Shown here one piece after another: positions 28,003 through 39,502 of a stretch of DNA of 64,000 bases (its first letter is position 1; each line of letters starts with the position of its first letter). The stretch covers positions 1,305,501-1,369,500 of the forward strand of contig NZ_CP067341.1 of NCBI RefSeq assembly GCF_016638705.1, written 5' to 3'. The notes under the pieces were generated by a model. The model searched no databases and had not been told where the DNA came from. It saw only the letters and a program-made list of their open reading frames with translations. Made by a program: the position numbers and the translations under genes. Origin of the DNA: Lysinibacillus agricola (GTDB lineage Bacteria; Bacillota; Bacilli; Bacillales_A; Planococcaceae).

Positions 28003-29148
28003 GTGAAAAAAATAAGTTTACTTGGTGCAACTGGTTCAATCGGTTGGCAAACCTATGATATTTTAAAAGAACAACGCGATGCCTTTCATTTAGTGGCGTT
28101 TTCTTCAGGGAAAAACATCGAAAAAACTCGTGAAATGATCGAAACTTTGACGCCTGAGCTTGTATCTGTTCAATTAGAAGAAGATGCACTTACGCTCGCT
28201 AAAGAGTATCCGCAAGTTCATTTTACGTTTGGTGCGAAAGGGCTTGTAGAGGTTGCTACACATCCTGATTCTACGGTGCTTGTCAACGCTGTTCTTGGAA
28301 GTGTCGGACTAGAATCGACATTAGCCGCAATTCGCATGGGTAAAACAATTGCTATTGCCAATAAGGAAACACTCGTAACCGCTGGGCATTTAGTGATGGC
28401 AGAGGCAAAGAAATACAATGCAACAATTTTACCGGTTGATAGTGAGCATTCTGCAATCTTCCAATCGATGAATGGTGAAAATCCAAAAAATATTGAACGT
28501 TTAATCATTACAGCTTCTGGTGGTAGCTTCCGTGACAAAACACGTGAGGAATTGAAGCATGTAACGGTTGCAGATGCACTAAATCATCCGAACTGGTCAA
28601 TGGGTGCGAAAATTACGATAGATTCAGCTACAATGATGAATAAAGGACTAGAAGTCATTGAAGCACATGTCTTATTTGATATGCCTTATGATAAAATTGA
28701 TGTACTTTTGCATAGAGAAAGTATTATTCACTCCCTAGTTGAGTATCATGATACTAGTGTCATTGCACAGCTCGGTACACCGGACATGCGTGTACCTATC
28801 CAATATGCATTAAGCTATCCAGATCGTATGCCGCTGCATAACGGACAACGACTTAATTTAGCACAAATTGGTCAGTTACATTTTAAAGAAATGGATTTTG
28901 AACGTTATCCAGCATTGCGTCTAGCATACGAGGCTGGACGTACAGGTGGTACAATCTTAACAGCAATGAATGCAGCGAATGAAGCGGCAGTTGCGGCATT
29001 TTTACAGGGCAACATAACATTCCTTGAAATTGACGAAACGATTGAGCGTGTAATGCAGGCGCATAACAATATATTAGTGCCGGATTTACAAACAATTTTA
29101 CAGGTAGACAGTGAAACAAGAAAAACAGTGTTAGACATGGTAAAATAA
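28003..29148 (+). CDS. dxr: 1-deoxy-D-xylulose 5-phosphate reductoisomerase
   Basis: A 381-residue NADPH enzyme, the first committed step of the MEP isoprenoid pathway. The dinucleotide motif [16 protein letters not shown] opens the protein. Substrate and metal residues are in [18 protein letters not shown] and [31 protein letters not shown] 28003 follows AAAAGGGGACAA. It supplies precursors to uppS nearby. Confidence 0.97.
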   Translation: MKKISLLGATGSIGWQTYDILKEQRDAFHLVAFSSGKNIEKTREMIETLTPELVSVQLEEDALTLAKEYPQVHFTFGAKGLVEVATHPDSTVLVNAVLGSVGLESTLAAIRMGKTIAIANKETLVTAGHLVMAEAKKYNATILPVDSEHSAIFQSMNGENPKNIERLIITASGGSFRDKTREELKHVTVADALNHPNWSMGAKITIDSATMMNKGLEVIEAHVLFDMPYDKIDVLLHRESIIHSLVEYHDTSVIAQLGTPDMRVPIQYALSYPDRMPLHNGQRLNLAQIGQLHFKEMDFERYPALRLAYEAGRTGGTILTAMNAANEAAVAAFLQGNITFLEIDETIERVMQAHNNILVPDLQTILQVDSETRKTVLDMVK

Positions 29149-29191
29149 CGAGAGAGATATCATTAACTATTCACTTTAAAGGTGGGGTATT

Positions 29192-30454
29192 ATGCAAACA
29201 GCCATTGCATTTATTTTAATATTTGGCATGCTCGTATTCTTCCATGAACTTGGTCACTTCCTGTTTGCGAAACGCGCAGGAATTATGGTTCGTGAATTCG
29301 CCATTGGTATGGGACCGAAAATTTATGGGAAAACACATGGTGAAACAATCTATACGATACGTTTATTACCAATAGGTGGTTACGTTCGTATGGCTGGTGA
29401 GGACATGGATGGCACCGAATTACAGCCGGGCTACCGAGTAGGGCTTATTGTAGATGAAGATAATGTTGTCAAGAAAATTATCTTTAATCAAAATAATAAG
29501 CAATTACCAGATTTATTATTTTTAGAAATTGAACATGCTGATTTAGAAAAAGAATTGTTTGTGGAAGGTTATGATGAAGAAGAAAAATTAATTCGTTATA
29601 ATGTTGCAAGAGATTGTATTCTCGTGGAAAACGGTAGAGAAACGTTAATTGCACCGTATGATCGTCAATTTAACGCTAAAACAGTCGGTCAACGCGCCAT
29701 GACAATCTTTGCAGGCCCATTGTTTAATTTTATTTTAGCATTTGTTATTTATTTGCTGATTGGGTTATTCCATGGTGTACCTACCTATGAGCCAATCATA
29801 ACAGAGGTAGTAGAAAATGATCCAGCTGCACAGGCAGGAATGCTTGCAGGTGATAGAGTAGTTGGCATTGATGGACAAGTAGTTGAAAAATGGCAAGATT
29901 TAGCTGCTATTGTACAAGATCACCCAGGTGAAGATATAACTGTTACAGTTGAACGAAATGGTCAGCAAGTTAACTTAAATATGACGGTAAAAGAAATAAA
30001 ACAAGATGGCGAAAAATATGGTCAAATAGGGGTTAAGTATGAGAGCCCACGTGAATTTAATCCATTAAAGGCTGTTGTTTATGGCGCTCAAGAAACCTAT
30101 AGTATGACTGTTCGAATCTTTGAATTACTTGGTATGTTAATTACCGGTAAATTCACTATAGATGCTCTTTCAGGTCCAGTAGGTATTTATAAAGCGACAG
30201 AGCAGGTAGCTCAATATGGATTCATAAATCTCATGAATTGGGCTGCGATGTTAAGTATTAACCTTGGAATTATGAACTTACTACCGCTTCCAGCACTTGA
30301 CGGTGGTCGCCTATTATTCTTCGGCTTCGAAGCAGTAAGAGGCAAACCAATTGATCGTCAAAAAGAGGGGCTTGTGCATTTTGTAGGTATCGTACTATTG
30401 ATGATACTAATGGTCGTAGTTACATGGAACGATATACAAAGATTTTTCTTTTAA
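29192..30454 (+). CDS. rseP: site-2 zinc metalloprotease RseP/RasP
   Basis: A 420-residue membrane protease. The zinc motif HELGH is at about residues 18-22 in VFFHELGHFLFAKRAG. A PDZ domain lies near residues 205-280 (AAQAGMLAGDRVVGIDGQVV). The second metal ligand site is LLPLPALDGGRLLFF. In B. subtilis RasP cleaves anti-sigma factors and signal-peptide remnants. Four hydrophobic regions are present. Compared with the E. coli protein there is a single PDZ domain. Confidence 0.95.
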   Translation: MQTAIAFILIFGMLVFFHELGHFLFAKRAGIMVREFAIGMGPKIYGKTHGETIYTIRLLPIGGYVRMAGEDMDGTELQPGYRVGLIVDEDNVVKKIIFNQNNKQLPDLLFLEIEHADLEKELFVEGYDEEEKLIRYNVARDCILVENGRETLIAPYDRQFNAKTVGQRAMTIFAGPLFNFILAFVIYLLIGLFHGVPTYEPIITEVVENDPAAQAGMLAGDRVVGIDGQVVEKWQDLAAIVQDHPGEDITVTVERNGQQVNLNMTVKEIKQDGEKYGQIGVKYESPREFNPLKAVVYGAQETYSMTVRIFELLGMLITGKFTIDALSGPVGIYKATEQVAQYGFINLMNWAAMLSINLGIMNLLPLPALDGGRLLFFGFEAVRGKPIDRQKEGLVHFVGIVLLMILMVVVTWNDIQRFFF

Positions 30455-30496
30455 CTAAATTTAGTTAAATTTTCCAAGTGAAACTGATTGAAAACA

Positions 30497-30539
30497 TAGC
30501 TTTGAGCGCAATTTTTTTGAAACATTGCGTTCAAAGCTA
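30497..30539. terminator. hairpin between rseP and proS
   Basis: TAGCTTTGAGCGCAAT pairs with ATTGCGTTCAAAGCTA (one G-T) around 11 bases. The sequence after it is T-rich but not a clean T run, so it could be an inefficient terminator or processing site in front of proS. Confidence 0.5.
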
Positions 30540-30598
30540 AATTTGTTTATGCTAATTAGAGTATAAAAACTTATCTATTAAAAAAGGTGGAACACTGA

Positions 30599-32305
<1,707 letters not shown>

Positions 32306-32344
32306 TTTCCTTTAAAACGATTTGTCCCGAAAAGGATGTAAATA

Positions 32345-32478
32345 GCATCAAATAGACAAGAAAATTCGCACCACTCCTCGGGGACAGCGAGCCAAGTTAT
32401 GAATTCATAGATGTTTAGAATCTGTGAAGCTTGTAGACCACCCGGGGAAAGGGAGCGGATTTTTTTCGAATTTTAATC
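32345..32478. repeat. degenerate intergenic repeat before polC
   Basis: AAAATTCG near 32349 and CGAATTTT near 32468 bracket a GC-rich interior: ACTCCTCGGGGACAGCGAGC on the left, and CCCGGGGAAAGGGAGCGG on the right. CTCGGG and CCCGGG can pair. The pattern resembles a shrunken copy of the widespread Bacillaceae intergenic repeat with 'GACTCCTGCGGGAACAGC' and 'GGAAAGCGAGC' blocks. This is from memory of such repeats, and I could not align it. Confidence 0.4.
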
Positions 32479-32549
32479 GTAAACATTGATGAGGAAATAA
32501 AACAAGGGGCTTTTAACATTGCCTCTTTCTGAAAGTAGGTGTCAATAGA

Positions 32550-35475
32550 TTGGAACAGCAACAAGAAGCAAGAACGAGGTTTCAAATGCTCTTGCAGCAA
32601 CTAGAGTTAACAGATGACGTGTATATGTCCTTTTTTGAAGAAGGTGAATTATCACGGCTAACCGTACACAAAAAGAACAGGCTATGGCATTTTAACATTA
32701 AATTACGAGGTATACTTCCTTTTCAGCTATACCAACTTTTTCGTACTCGTTTGACCGAAAAATTTTCAGCTATCGCTCAAATCCATACAACTTTTGAGAC
32801 GGTAGAAAAAGATGTGACAGAGGAACTTGTTCAAGGATATTGGTTAACTGTAGTAGAGCAAATAGATGAAATGGCGCCAACTTTAAAAAATTGCCTAGTA
32901 TCACAAACGCCTATGTGGAATGGGCAAAAAATTACTTTATCTTGCATGCAAGAAATGGAATTTATGATGCTGAAAACAAAGTATGCAGAAAAGCTTTCCG
33001 AAAGTTATGGTCAATTCGGCTTTCCACACATTGTGATAGATTTCGTGCTTCAAGATAAAACGGAAGAAATGATTGCGGCACAGGAAGCTTTCATGGAACA
33101 GAGGCGCTTAGAGGAGGCAGTTTTAGCTCAGCAAGCGATACAAGATTTCCAAAAACGAGAGAAGGAGAAGAAGGAAAATCCAGCCCTTGCCAACCTGGGT
33201 GACCGTCCATTCCAGCTGGGTATGTTAATTAAAGACGATGAAACCATGGAAATTAAACGCATTGTTGAGGAAGAACGTCGTGTTATCGTTGAAGGCTTTG
33301 TATTTGATACAGAAATCAAAGTACTAAAAAGTGGCCGTTCTTTATTGCAAATTAAAATTACCGACTATACGGATTCCATCATTGTAAAGATGTTCTCACG
33401 CGATAATGATGATGCAGAGCTAATGCAATATTTGAAAAAGGGAATGTGGGTAAAAGTCCGCGGTTCCGTACAAACTGACACATTCATTCGAGATCTAATC
33501 ATCATGGCCAACGATATTAATGAAATCAAAAAAGAAACACGACAGGACAAGGCTCCAGAGGGAGAAAAGCGGGTAGAATTGCATTTGCATACACCAATGA
33601 GTCAAATGGACGCTGTAACACCAGTTGATAGACTTGTTGCGCAGGCTGCAAAGTGGGGTCATCCAGCCGTGGCTATTACTGACCATGCTGTTGTGCAATC
33701 CTTCCCAGATGCTTATGCAGCAGGGAAAAAGTATGGTATCAAAGTTATTTATGGCTTGGAAGCTAATTTAGTAGATGATGGTGTACCGATTGCTTATGCA
33801 CCTGAGAACCGTTTATTAGCTGATACTACCTATGTCGTGTTTGACGTAGAGACGACAGGTCTATCTACTGCTTACGATACTATTATTGAGCTTGCCGCGG
33901 TGAAAATTAAAGATGGAAATGTTATCGACAAATACGAAAGCTTTGCCAATCCACATCACCCACTCTCTGCGACGACCATTGAACTGACAGGCATTACAGA
34001 TGATATGGTACGTAACGCGCCAGAAGTGGAGCAAGTCATTAAAGAGTTCCATGCATTTATCGGAGATTGCATAGTAGTAGCCCATAATGCATCGTTTGAT
34101 ATGGGCTTTTTATACACAGGCTATAAAAAATTTGGGCTAGAGGAAACAGTTCATCCAGTCATTGATACGTTGGAGCTTGCGAGAATGCTTTATCCAACGA
34201 TGAAAAACCATCGTTTAAATACACTTTGTAAAAAATTCAATATTGAATTAACCCAGCATCACCGGGCTATTTATGATACAGAGGCAACGGGTTATTTACT
34301 TTTACAGCTGTTAAAAGATGCAGATGAATTAGATATTAAATACCACGACGACTTTAATAAGCATGTTGGTGGTGGGGATGCTTATAAAAAGGGACGACCA
34401 ATGCACTGCACAATATTAGCGGTAGATAATGTTGGACTAAAAAATTTATTTAAAATAGTCTCCCATTCCCATACAAAAACTTTCTATCGTGTACCTCGTG
34501 TAACACGGGCGGTCCTAGAGCAATATAGAGAAGGATTATTAGTCGGCTCAGGCTGTAGTAATGGTGAATTATTTGAGACCATGATGAATAAATCCCCAGA
34601 GGAAGCAGAGAAAATTGCGAGATTTTATGATTATATTGAAGTTCAACCTAAGGCAGTGTATGCACCATTAATTGAGCGCAATGTCGTACGTGATGAATGG
34701 ACACTTGAAGATATTATTCGCAAGTTAGTAAAGCTAGGGAAGAAGATCGATAAACCAGTTGTAGCAACCGGTAATGTGCATTATTTAGATCCAACAGACG
34801 GGATGTTCAGACAAATACTAGTTGGTTCACAAGGTGGTGCCAATATATTAAATAGATCAAAGCTACCTGAGGTTCATTTTAGAACGACTGATGAAATGCT
34901 TAAGGAATTTGATTTTTTAGGACCGGATCTTGCAAAAGAGGTAGTTGTCACCAACTCTCAAAAAGTCGCAGATATGATTGGTGATGTTAAACCAATTAAA
35001 GATGATTTATACACACCGAAAATTGAAGGCTCAGATGATGAGGTCACAAATTTAACCTATGAAATGGCTCATCATATATACGGAGAAGAGCTACCAGAAA
35101 TCGTCAAGGCTCGAATTGAAAAAGAATTAAAGTCAATTTTAGGCCATGGTTTTGGAGTAATTTATTTAATTTCTGCGAAGCTTGTTAAAAAATCATTAGC
35201 GGACGGTTATTTAGTAGGTTCTCGTGGTTCTGTTGGATCTTCATTAGTGGCAACTTTTATGGAGATTACTGAGGTAAATCCACTTCCACCTCATTATATT
35301 TGTCCAAATTGTAAGCATTCCGAGTTTTTTAATGATGGTTCAGTAAGCTCAGGTTTTGACTTACCAAATAAAGATTGTACGGAATGTGGAACACCGTATA
35401 AAAAGGATGGACAAGATATTCCATTCGAAACGTTCCTTGGATTTAAAGGAGATAAGGTACCTGATATCGATTTGA
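32550..35475 (+). CDS. polC: DNA polymerase III PolC, 5' exon
   Basis: The first 975 codons plus one base of the Gram-positive replicative polymerase. Seen in order: an OB-fold region near 230-330 (FQLGMLIKDDETMEIKRIV), a PHP domain beginning VELHLHTPMSQMDAV, the proofreading exonuclease with YVVFDVETTGLS near residue 430 and the later AHNASFDMGFL, and the polymerase palm with GSRGSVGSSLVATFMEITEV. It ends in the catalytic PDIDL. Reading on into the intron gives only SATRC then stop. The start TTG 32550 has GTAGGTG upstream. Joined to 37150-38555 it gives 4332 bases, 1443 residues, close to the usual PolC length. Confidence 0.96.
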
Positions 35476-36203
35476 GTGCGACACGTTGTTAACTGAAAAG
35501 GTTAACCACCTTCATTGGTAGAACTGCTATTTCGAAGTGTGGAATGAGAGAGTAACGCCTTGAAACACACTCGCTGAAGCTACGACAAGCGTGGACGGTA
35601 TTGCAAACACCAAAAACGTTTGAAGCTCGTTAAAGTAGGCTGAAGTTCACCCAAACAGTCAGCTGTGGAAAGAGGGATAGAAATCTCTTGTGAATGATAG
35701 GTCTGGCGTCTATAAAATTCCTATGGTTAGAAGCGGTAGAATAATCGAGACGAACCCTCGACTGACTTTTCGTGAATGTCACGTAGTAGAAATGCTGCAG
35801 GGTCCAGTTAGGACTTCTAGGTGTGGATGAGTAAGTGTTAGGTTATGAAAATCCATATTGTGTTACAGGCACAATCCAGCCTAGCGGAATTTAGAGGGAA
35901 CCTAAGGGAATTATGTACAGATAGAAATAGTGGAACGTGTGAAACTCCTAACGTAAGAGAAGATTGCACTTCAATGACGACGGTGTATGGAAAGGCAAAA
36001 TGGCTATAACATACTTTAAAGGAGTGGCAGTAGTGCCGTAGTACTGACGAAGAAATGCTGTTGATGACTGAATAACCAATAAGTCGGAGGGAAAAACATT
36101 TCAGAGGGAAGGGCACAAGTCGTTAACGTTGAAACAAAACCTACAATAAGTCAGATTCGTGTATGACTAAAGAGAACGAAAACTTCGTAAAGGAAGTGAT
36201 TAG

Positions 36204-36368
36204 TTGGCTGACTTAATGATTCAAAAGTTAAGAAATAACGAATATTTTGGTTTACAAGAGTCATTTGATAACCTTTTTAAAGAAAGCGAAAAGGGTTGGT
36301 ACTTTACAGATATCACAAGTGAAGATTTAAAAGGCACATCACCAAAATTTGTGAATGACATTTGTTAA
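36204..36368 (+). pseudogene. truncated intron maturase/reverse transcriptase, N-terminal remnant
   Basis: TTG 36204 (or ATG 36216), with AAGGAAGTG upstream, opens a frame reading MIQKLRNNEYFGLQESFDNL then FKESEKGWYFTDI. This resembles the N-terminus of group II intron-encoded proteins ('...LQ..FD.LY..S..G..F..L'). After about 40 residues the frame runs into the inserted repeat element at 36334 and stops at 36366. All reverse transcriptase blocks are missing. Confidence 0.7.
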
Positions 36369-36842
36369 AACATATGCCTTGTAATATAAGTTGATCTTCG
36401 TTACGACTGGGCGACTCCTTGGGGATCAGCGATAGAGGAACGAAGGCTAAAAACATCACGTCCTGTGATAACGCCTTCGTGACCAACATCGGTGCTGTTG
36501 CTGTCGCTGCGCTTTCGCACAAACAAAACCCTCTGCTGCCGCTACGTTAGCACTATGCTTTCGCGCAAAAAACATCTGTTGGCCCAAGCGGCTCATCGGA
36601 CGCCCCCAGGAAGCTTTGCTCTGTGCGAAAGCAAAGCGGCAGCTACAAATGTTTTCTATAGCGAAAGCAAAGCGGCAGCTACAAATGTTTTATCTGCGCG
36701 AAAGCGAAGCGTCAGCGGCAAATGTTTTATCTGCGCGAAAGCGAAGCGTCAGCGGCAAATGTTTTATCTGTGCGAAAGCGTAGCGGCAGCAACAAAGCGC
36801 CCAGCTGGAACGGAAATCAACCACACGTTATGGTGATGAGTC
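36334..36842 (+). mobile_element. MITE-like element, copy C (509 bp), nested in the intron
   Basis: The left end is GGCACATCACCAAAA and the right end, reversed, GACTCATCACCATAA (12 of 15 alike). ATTTAAAA is duplicated at 36325-36332 and 36843-36850. The interior has the shared GGGCGACTCCTTGGGGATCA and ATCACGTCCTGTGAT blocks, one set of inverted units (GCTGCGCTTTCGC) and several direct 37-base units with GCGAAAGC. It sits where domain IV would carry the maturase gene. Confidence 0.85.
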
Positions 36843-36949
36843 ATTTAAAAGTAATGAATTGCTGGTATATCCTATTGAAGCAATTCGACATGATATACGA
36901 GGACAGAGAAAGCCTGAATTTACAGGTCCTTAATTCAAAGATTTAAAAC

Positions 36950-37042
36950 ATGTGTCTGTTCAAAGCTCGATTCGAAAAGAAAGCAATAAATAAAATAAAC
37001 GAACTAAGAACGGAAGTAGGAAATCCAAAGCTTAGTTTATAA
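36950..37042 (+). pseudogene. maturase C-terminal remnant
   Basis: The frame from 36950 reads MCLFKARFEKKAINKINELR then TEVGNPKLSL and stops just before domain V. The 'KINxLRxxVGN' ending is what I recall of the C-termini of group II intron proteins with an HNH domain. About 1.5 kb of coding sequence that should join this to the N-terminal remnant is absent. The piece between 36851 and 36935 is not identified. Confidence 0.5.
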
Positions 37043-37149
37043 ATTTCAACAAAGTTAACGATGGAACGCCGTATGACGCCGAAAGGGTCACGTACGGTGT
37101 GGGACGGGGGAAGAGCTGGAGATAATATCAAATGTTTACCTATCGTCAT

Positions 37150-38555
37150 ACTTTTCTGGTGAATATCAACCACAAGCTCATAACTATACGAAGGTACTAT
37201 TCGGTGAAGATTATGTATATCGTGCCGGGACAATCGGTACAGTTGCAGAGAAAACAGCGTATGGCTACGTAAAGGGCTATGCTAATGATAACAACCTACA
37301 CTTCCGCGGTGCTGAGGTAGATCGGTTAGTGCAAGGTTGTACAGGCGTAAAACGTACATCAGGACAGCATCCAGGAGGAATTATCGTAGTACCGGACTAT
37401 ATGGATATTTACGACTTCTCACCAGTGCAATTTCCTGCGGATGCACAAGATGCAGAATGGCGTACAACGCACTTTGATTTCCATTCCATTCACGATAATA
37501 TTTTAAAGCTCGATATTCTCGGGCACGATGATCCGACTGTGATTCGGATGTTGCAGGATTTATCAGGAATAGATCCAAAAACCATTCCAACAGATGATCC
37601 AGTCGTTATGAAAATCTTTAGTTCTCCAGAATCTTTAGGCGTAACAGAAAAACAAATTGGCTGTAAGACGGGAACACTTGGGATTCCTGAATTTGGTACT
37701 CGCTTTGTGCGCCAAATGCTTGAAGATACAAAGCCATCAACATTCTCGGAGCTTGTGCAAATTTCAGGACTTTCACATGGAACGGACGTGTGGCTTGGTA
37801 ATGCACAAGAATTAATTCAAAATGGTACATGTGTACTGAAAGAAGTAATTGGCTGTCGTGACGATATCATGGTGTATTTAATTTACCAAGGGTTAGAACC
37901 GTCACTGGCGTTTAAAATTATGGAGTCCGTGCGTAAGGGGAAAGGATTATCTGAAGAGTTTGAAGCAGAGATGCTAGCGAATAAGGTGCCAGGCTGGTAT
38001 ATTGAATCATGTAAAAAGATAAAATATATGTTCCCGAAAGCCCACGCTGCTGCTTACGTTTTAATGGCAGTTCGTATCGCTTGGTTTAAGGTACACTTCC
38101 CGATACTTTACTATGCAGCGTATTTCACAGTGCGCGCAGATGATTTTGATTTAATTGCGATGGTACAAGGCTCGCAAATGATTCGTGCAAAAATTGATGA
38201 GATCAATATAAAAGGCTTAGATGCTTCAACAAAAGAAAAAAACCTATTAACTGTGATGGAACTAGCACTTGAAATGTGTGAGCGCGGTATGAGCTTCCAA
38301 AAGGTGGACTTATATCGTTCGCAGGCTAGTGAATTTGTAATTGATGGGAACTCTTTAATTCCACCATTCGATGCGATTCCTGGACTTGGTACGAACGTTG
38401 CGAAAACAATTGTGGCAGCACGTGAGAACGGGGAATTTTTATCGAAGGAAGATTTACAGCAACGCGGTCGTGTCTCCAAGACATTAATAGAATACATGGA
38501 TCAATTGGGCTGTTTAGAGGGAATGCCTGATGCTAATCAGTTATCACTTTTCTAA
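37150..38555 (+). CDS. polC: DNA polymerase III PolC, 3' exon
   Basis: The rest of PolC, entered in frame only by splicing: the split codon A|AC gives Asn, then [20 protein letters not shown] and [20 protein letters not shown]. The fingers and duplex-binding parts follow ([78 protein letters not shown]). The end ...[16 protein letters not shown] is the usual PolC C-terminus with the clamp-binding QLSLF. No stop or frameshift is present, so selection for function continues. Independent translation could only start at internal codons and would lack the catalytic Asp pair. Confidence 0.95.
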
Positions 38556-38624
38556 AATAAGAAGGTTAGTCTGAAGGCATCATCATCAATAACGAATAAC
38601 TTATAAGCATTATGCTCAAATTAA

Positions 38625-38717
38625 GGCTTATAAAGTTGAGGGTGACATTTGTTAAAATGTATACCATGTATATAAGTTAGCCGGAACGGAAATCCCCCCA
38701 CGTTATGGTGATGGACC
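38625..38717 (+). mobile_element. MITE-like element, copy D (93-bp internally deleted)
   Basis: The left end is GGCTTATAAAGTTGAGGGTG and the right end CCCCACGTTATGGTGATGGACC. The flanks are CAAATTAA (38617-38624) and TAAATTAA (38718-38725), seven of eight alike. Only the outer parts survive; the unit array and the GGGCGACTCC block are gone. It lies between polC and the rimP-nusA promoter. Confidence 0.75.
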
Positions 38718-38789
38718 TAAATTAAGCACAAATTTCAAATTCCAGACACAATTATGGCTATTCCTAATAGATATCTAGAATAAGGAAAT

Positions 38790-38818
38790 TTGCATTGTGC
38801 TGTAAACTATGCTATCCT
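38790..38818 (+). promoter_or_regulatory. promoter of the rimP-nusA-infB operon
   Basis: TTGCAT, a 17-base spacer and TATCCT form a SigA-type promoter. A terminator lies about 30 bases downstream and before rimP, so the leader could be attenuated. Confidence 0.55.
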
Positions 38819-38849
38819 TACTGTAATAATTTGTTGATATTTTTCCAGC

Positions 38850-38880
38850 AAAAGAGTGGGTCCTTCCCGCTCTTTTCTGT
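38850..38880 (+). terminator. leader terminator upstream of rimP
   Basis: AAAAGAGTGGG pairs with CCCGCTCTTTT (one T-G) around five bases, followed by CTGTTGTT. It could end polC transcripts, attenuate the operon from the promoter at 38790, or both. Confidence 0.7.
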
Positions 38881-39001
38881 TGTTATACCGTAGCAAAACA
38901 AATTTTTGACTAACAGCAGGTAAGACCGTTAAATTTCACCAAAGCTACTGGTGGAATTTCTGTTTTATTACGCCAGAATTTGATAGATACAGGAGGAAAC
39001 A

Positions 39002-39478
39002 ATGAGCAAAGTACCATCTTTAATTGAAGAGCTCGCCAAACCGATTGTTGAAGAATTAAATCTTGAGTTAGTGGATGTCGAGTTCGTAAAAGAAGGACGT
39101 AACTGGTTTTTACGTGTTTATGTGGATACACCTGAGGGGAGTATTGACATTGACCAATGTGCTCAAGTTAGTGAACGACTGAGTTTGCTGTTGGATGAAA
39201 AAGATCCAATTACACAAAACTATTATTTAGAAGTTTCTTCACCTGGAGCAGAACGTCCATTAAAAAAGGATGCTGATTTTGAAAAAGCGATTGGCAAATT
39301 TATTTATATTAAAACCTATGAGCCCATCAAGGACATGAAGGAATTCCAAGGCTACTTAACGTCGTACGATGAACATATATTAGTGGTGGAAGTACTCATC
39401 AAAACCCGCAAAATTACAGTAACAATTGAACAAGAAAAAATCGCATTGGCACGATTAGCCATCGATTTTTCAGCATAA
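39002..39478 (+). CDS. rimP: ribosome maturation factor RimP
   Basis: A 158-residue 30S maturation factor. N-terminal 'LELVDVEFVKEGRNWFLRVYVD' and 'DIDQCAQVSERLSLLLDEKDP' lead to YYLEVSSPGAERPLKKDADF, the diagnostic segment; a C-terminal SH3-like domain follows. ATG 39002 follows AGGAGGAAACA. First gene of the nusA operon, as in other Firmicutes. Confidence 0.96.
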   Translation: MSKVPSLIEELAKPIVEELNLELVDVEFVKEGRNWFLRVYVDTPEGSIDIDQCAQVSERLSLLLDEKDPITQNYYLEVSSPGAERPLKKDADFEKAIGKFIYIKTYEPIKDMKEFQGYLTSYDEHILVVEVLIKTRKITVTIEQEKIALARLAIDFSA

Positions 39479-39502
39479 TGCATATTTAGGAGTGAAAACA
39501 GA

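Larger units (their letters stand above)
35476..37149 (+). mobile_element. group II intron interrupting polC
   Basis: The 5' end is GTGCGACACG, matching the group II GTGYG consensus; the 3' end is ...CGTCAT (AY). Domain V lies at 37067-37099: outer stem CGCCGTAT/GTACGGTG, a two-base AC bulge, a GAC/GTC-CC/GG upper stem capped by GAAA, and one extra bulged G. Domain VI at 37103-37147 pairs GACGGGGG with CCTATCGTC, leaving A37142 bulged seven bases before the splice site, as expected for the branch point. Precise removal restores the conserved polC reading D-L-N-F-S-G-E-Y. The maturase gene is only a remnant. Confidence 0.93.

Noticed and set aside
32345..32478. A T-box or riboswitch ahead of polC
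   Set aside because: No T-box AGGGTGGNACCGCG-type motif is present, and the gene is not an aminoacylation or metabolite gene. It fits a degenerate intergenic repeat better.
35838..36116. Minus-strand frame of 92 residues in the intron
   Set aside because: It overlaps the structured intron RNA, shows no family features and lacks a ribosome site.
36492..36946. Open frames within the intron element resembling the same repeat proteins
   Set aside because: They are part of element C; the frames change from unit to unit, and nothing suggests translation.
37329..38555. Treating the downstream polC part as a separate gene or pseudogene
   Set aside because: The frame continues upstream without a stop to the exact intron boundary, and conserved PolC residues precede the first ATG-like codon, so it is an exon.
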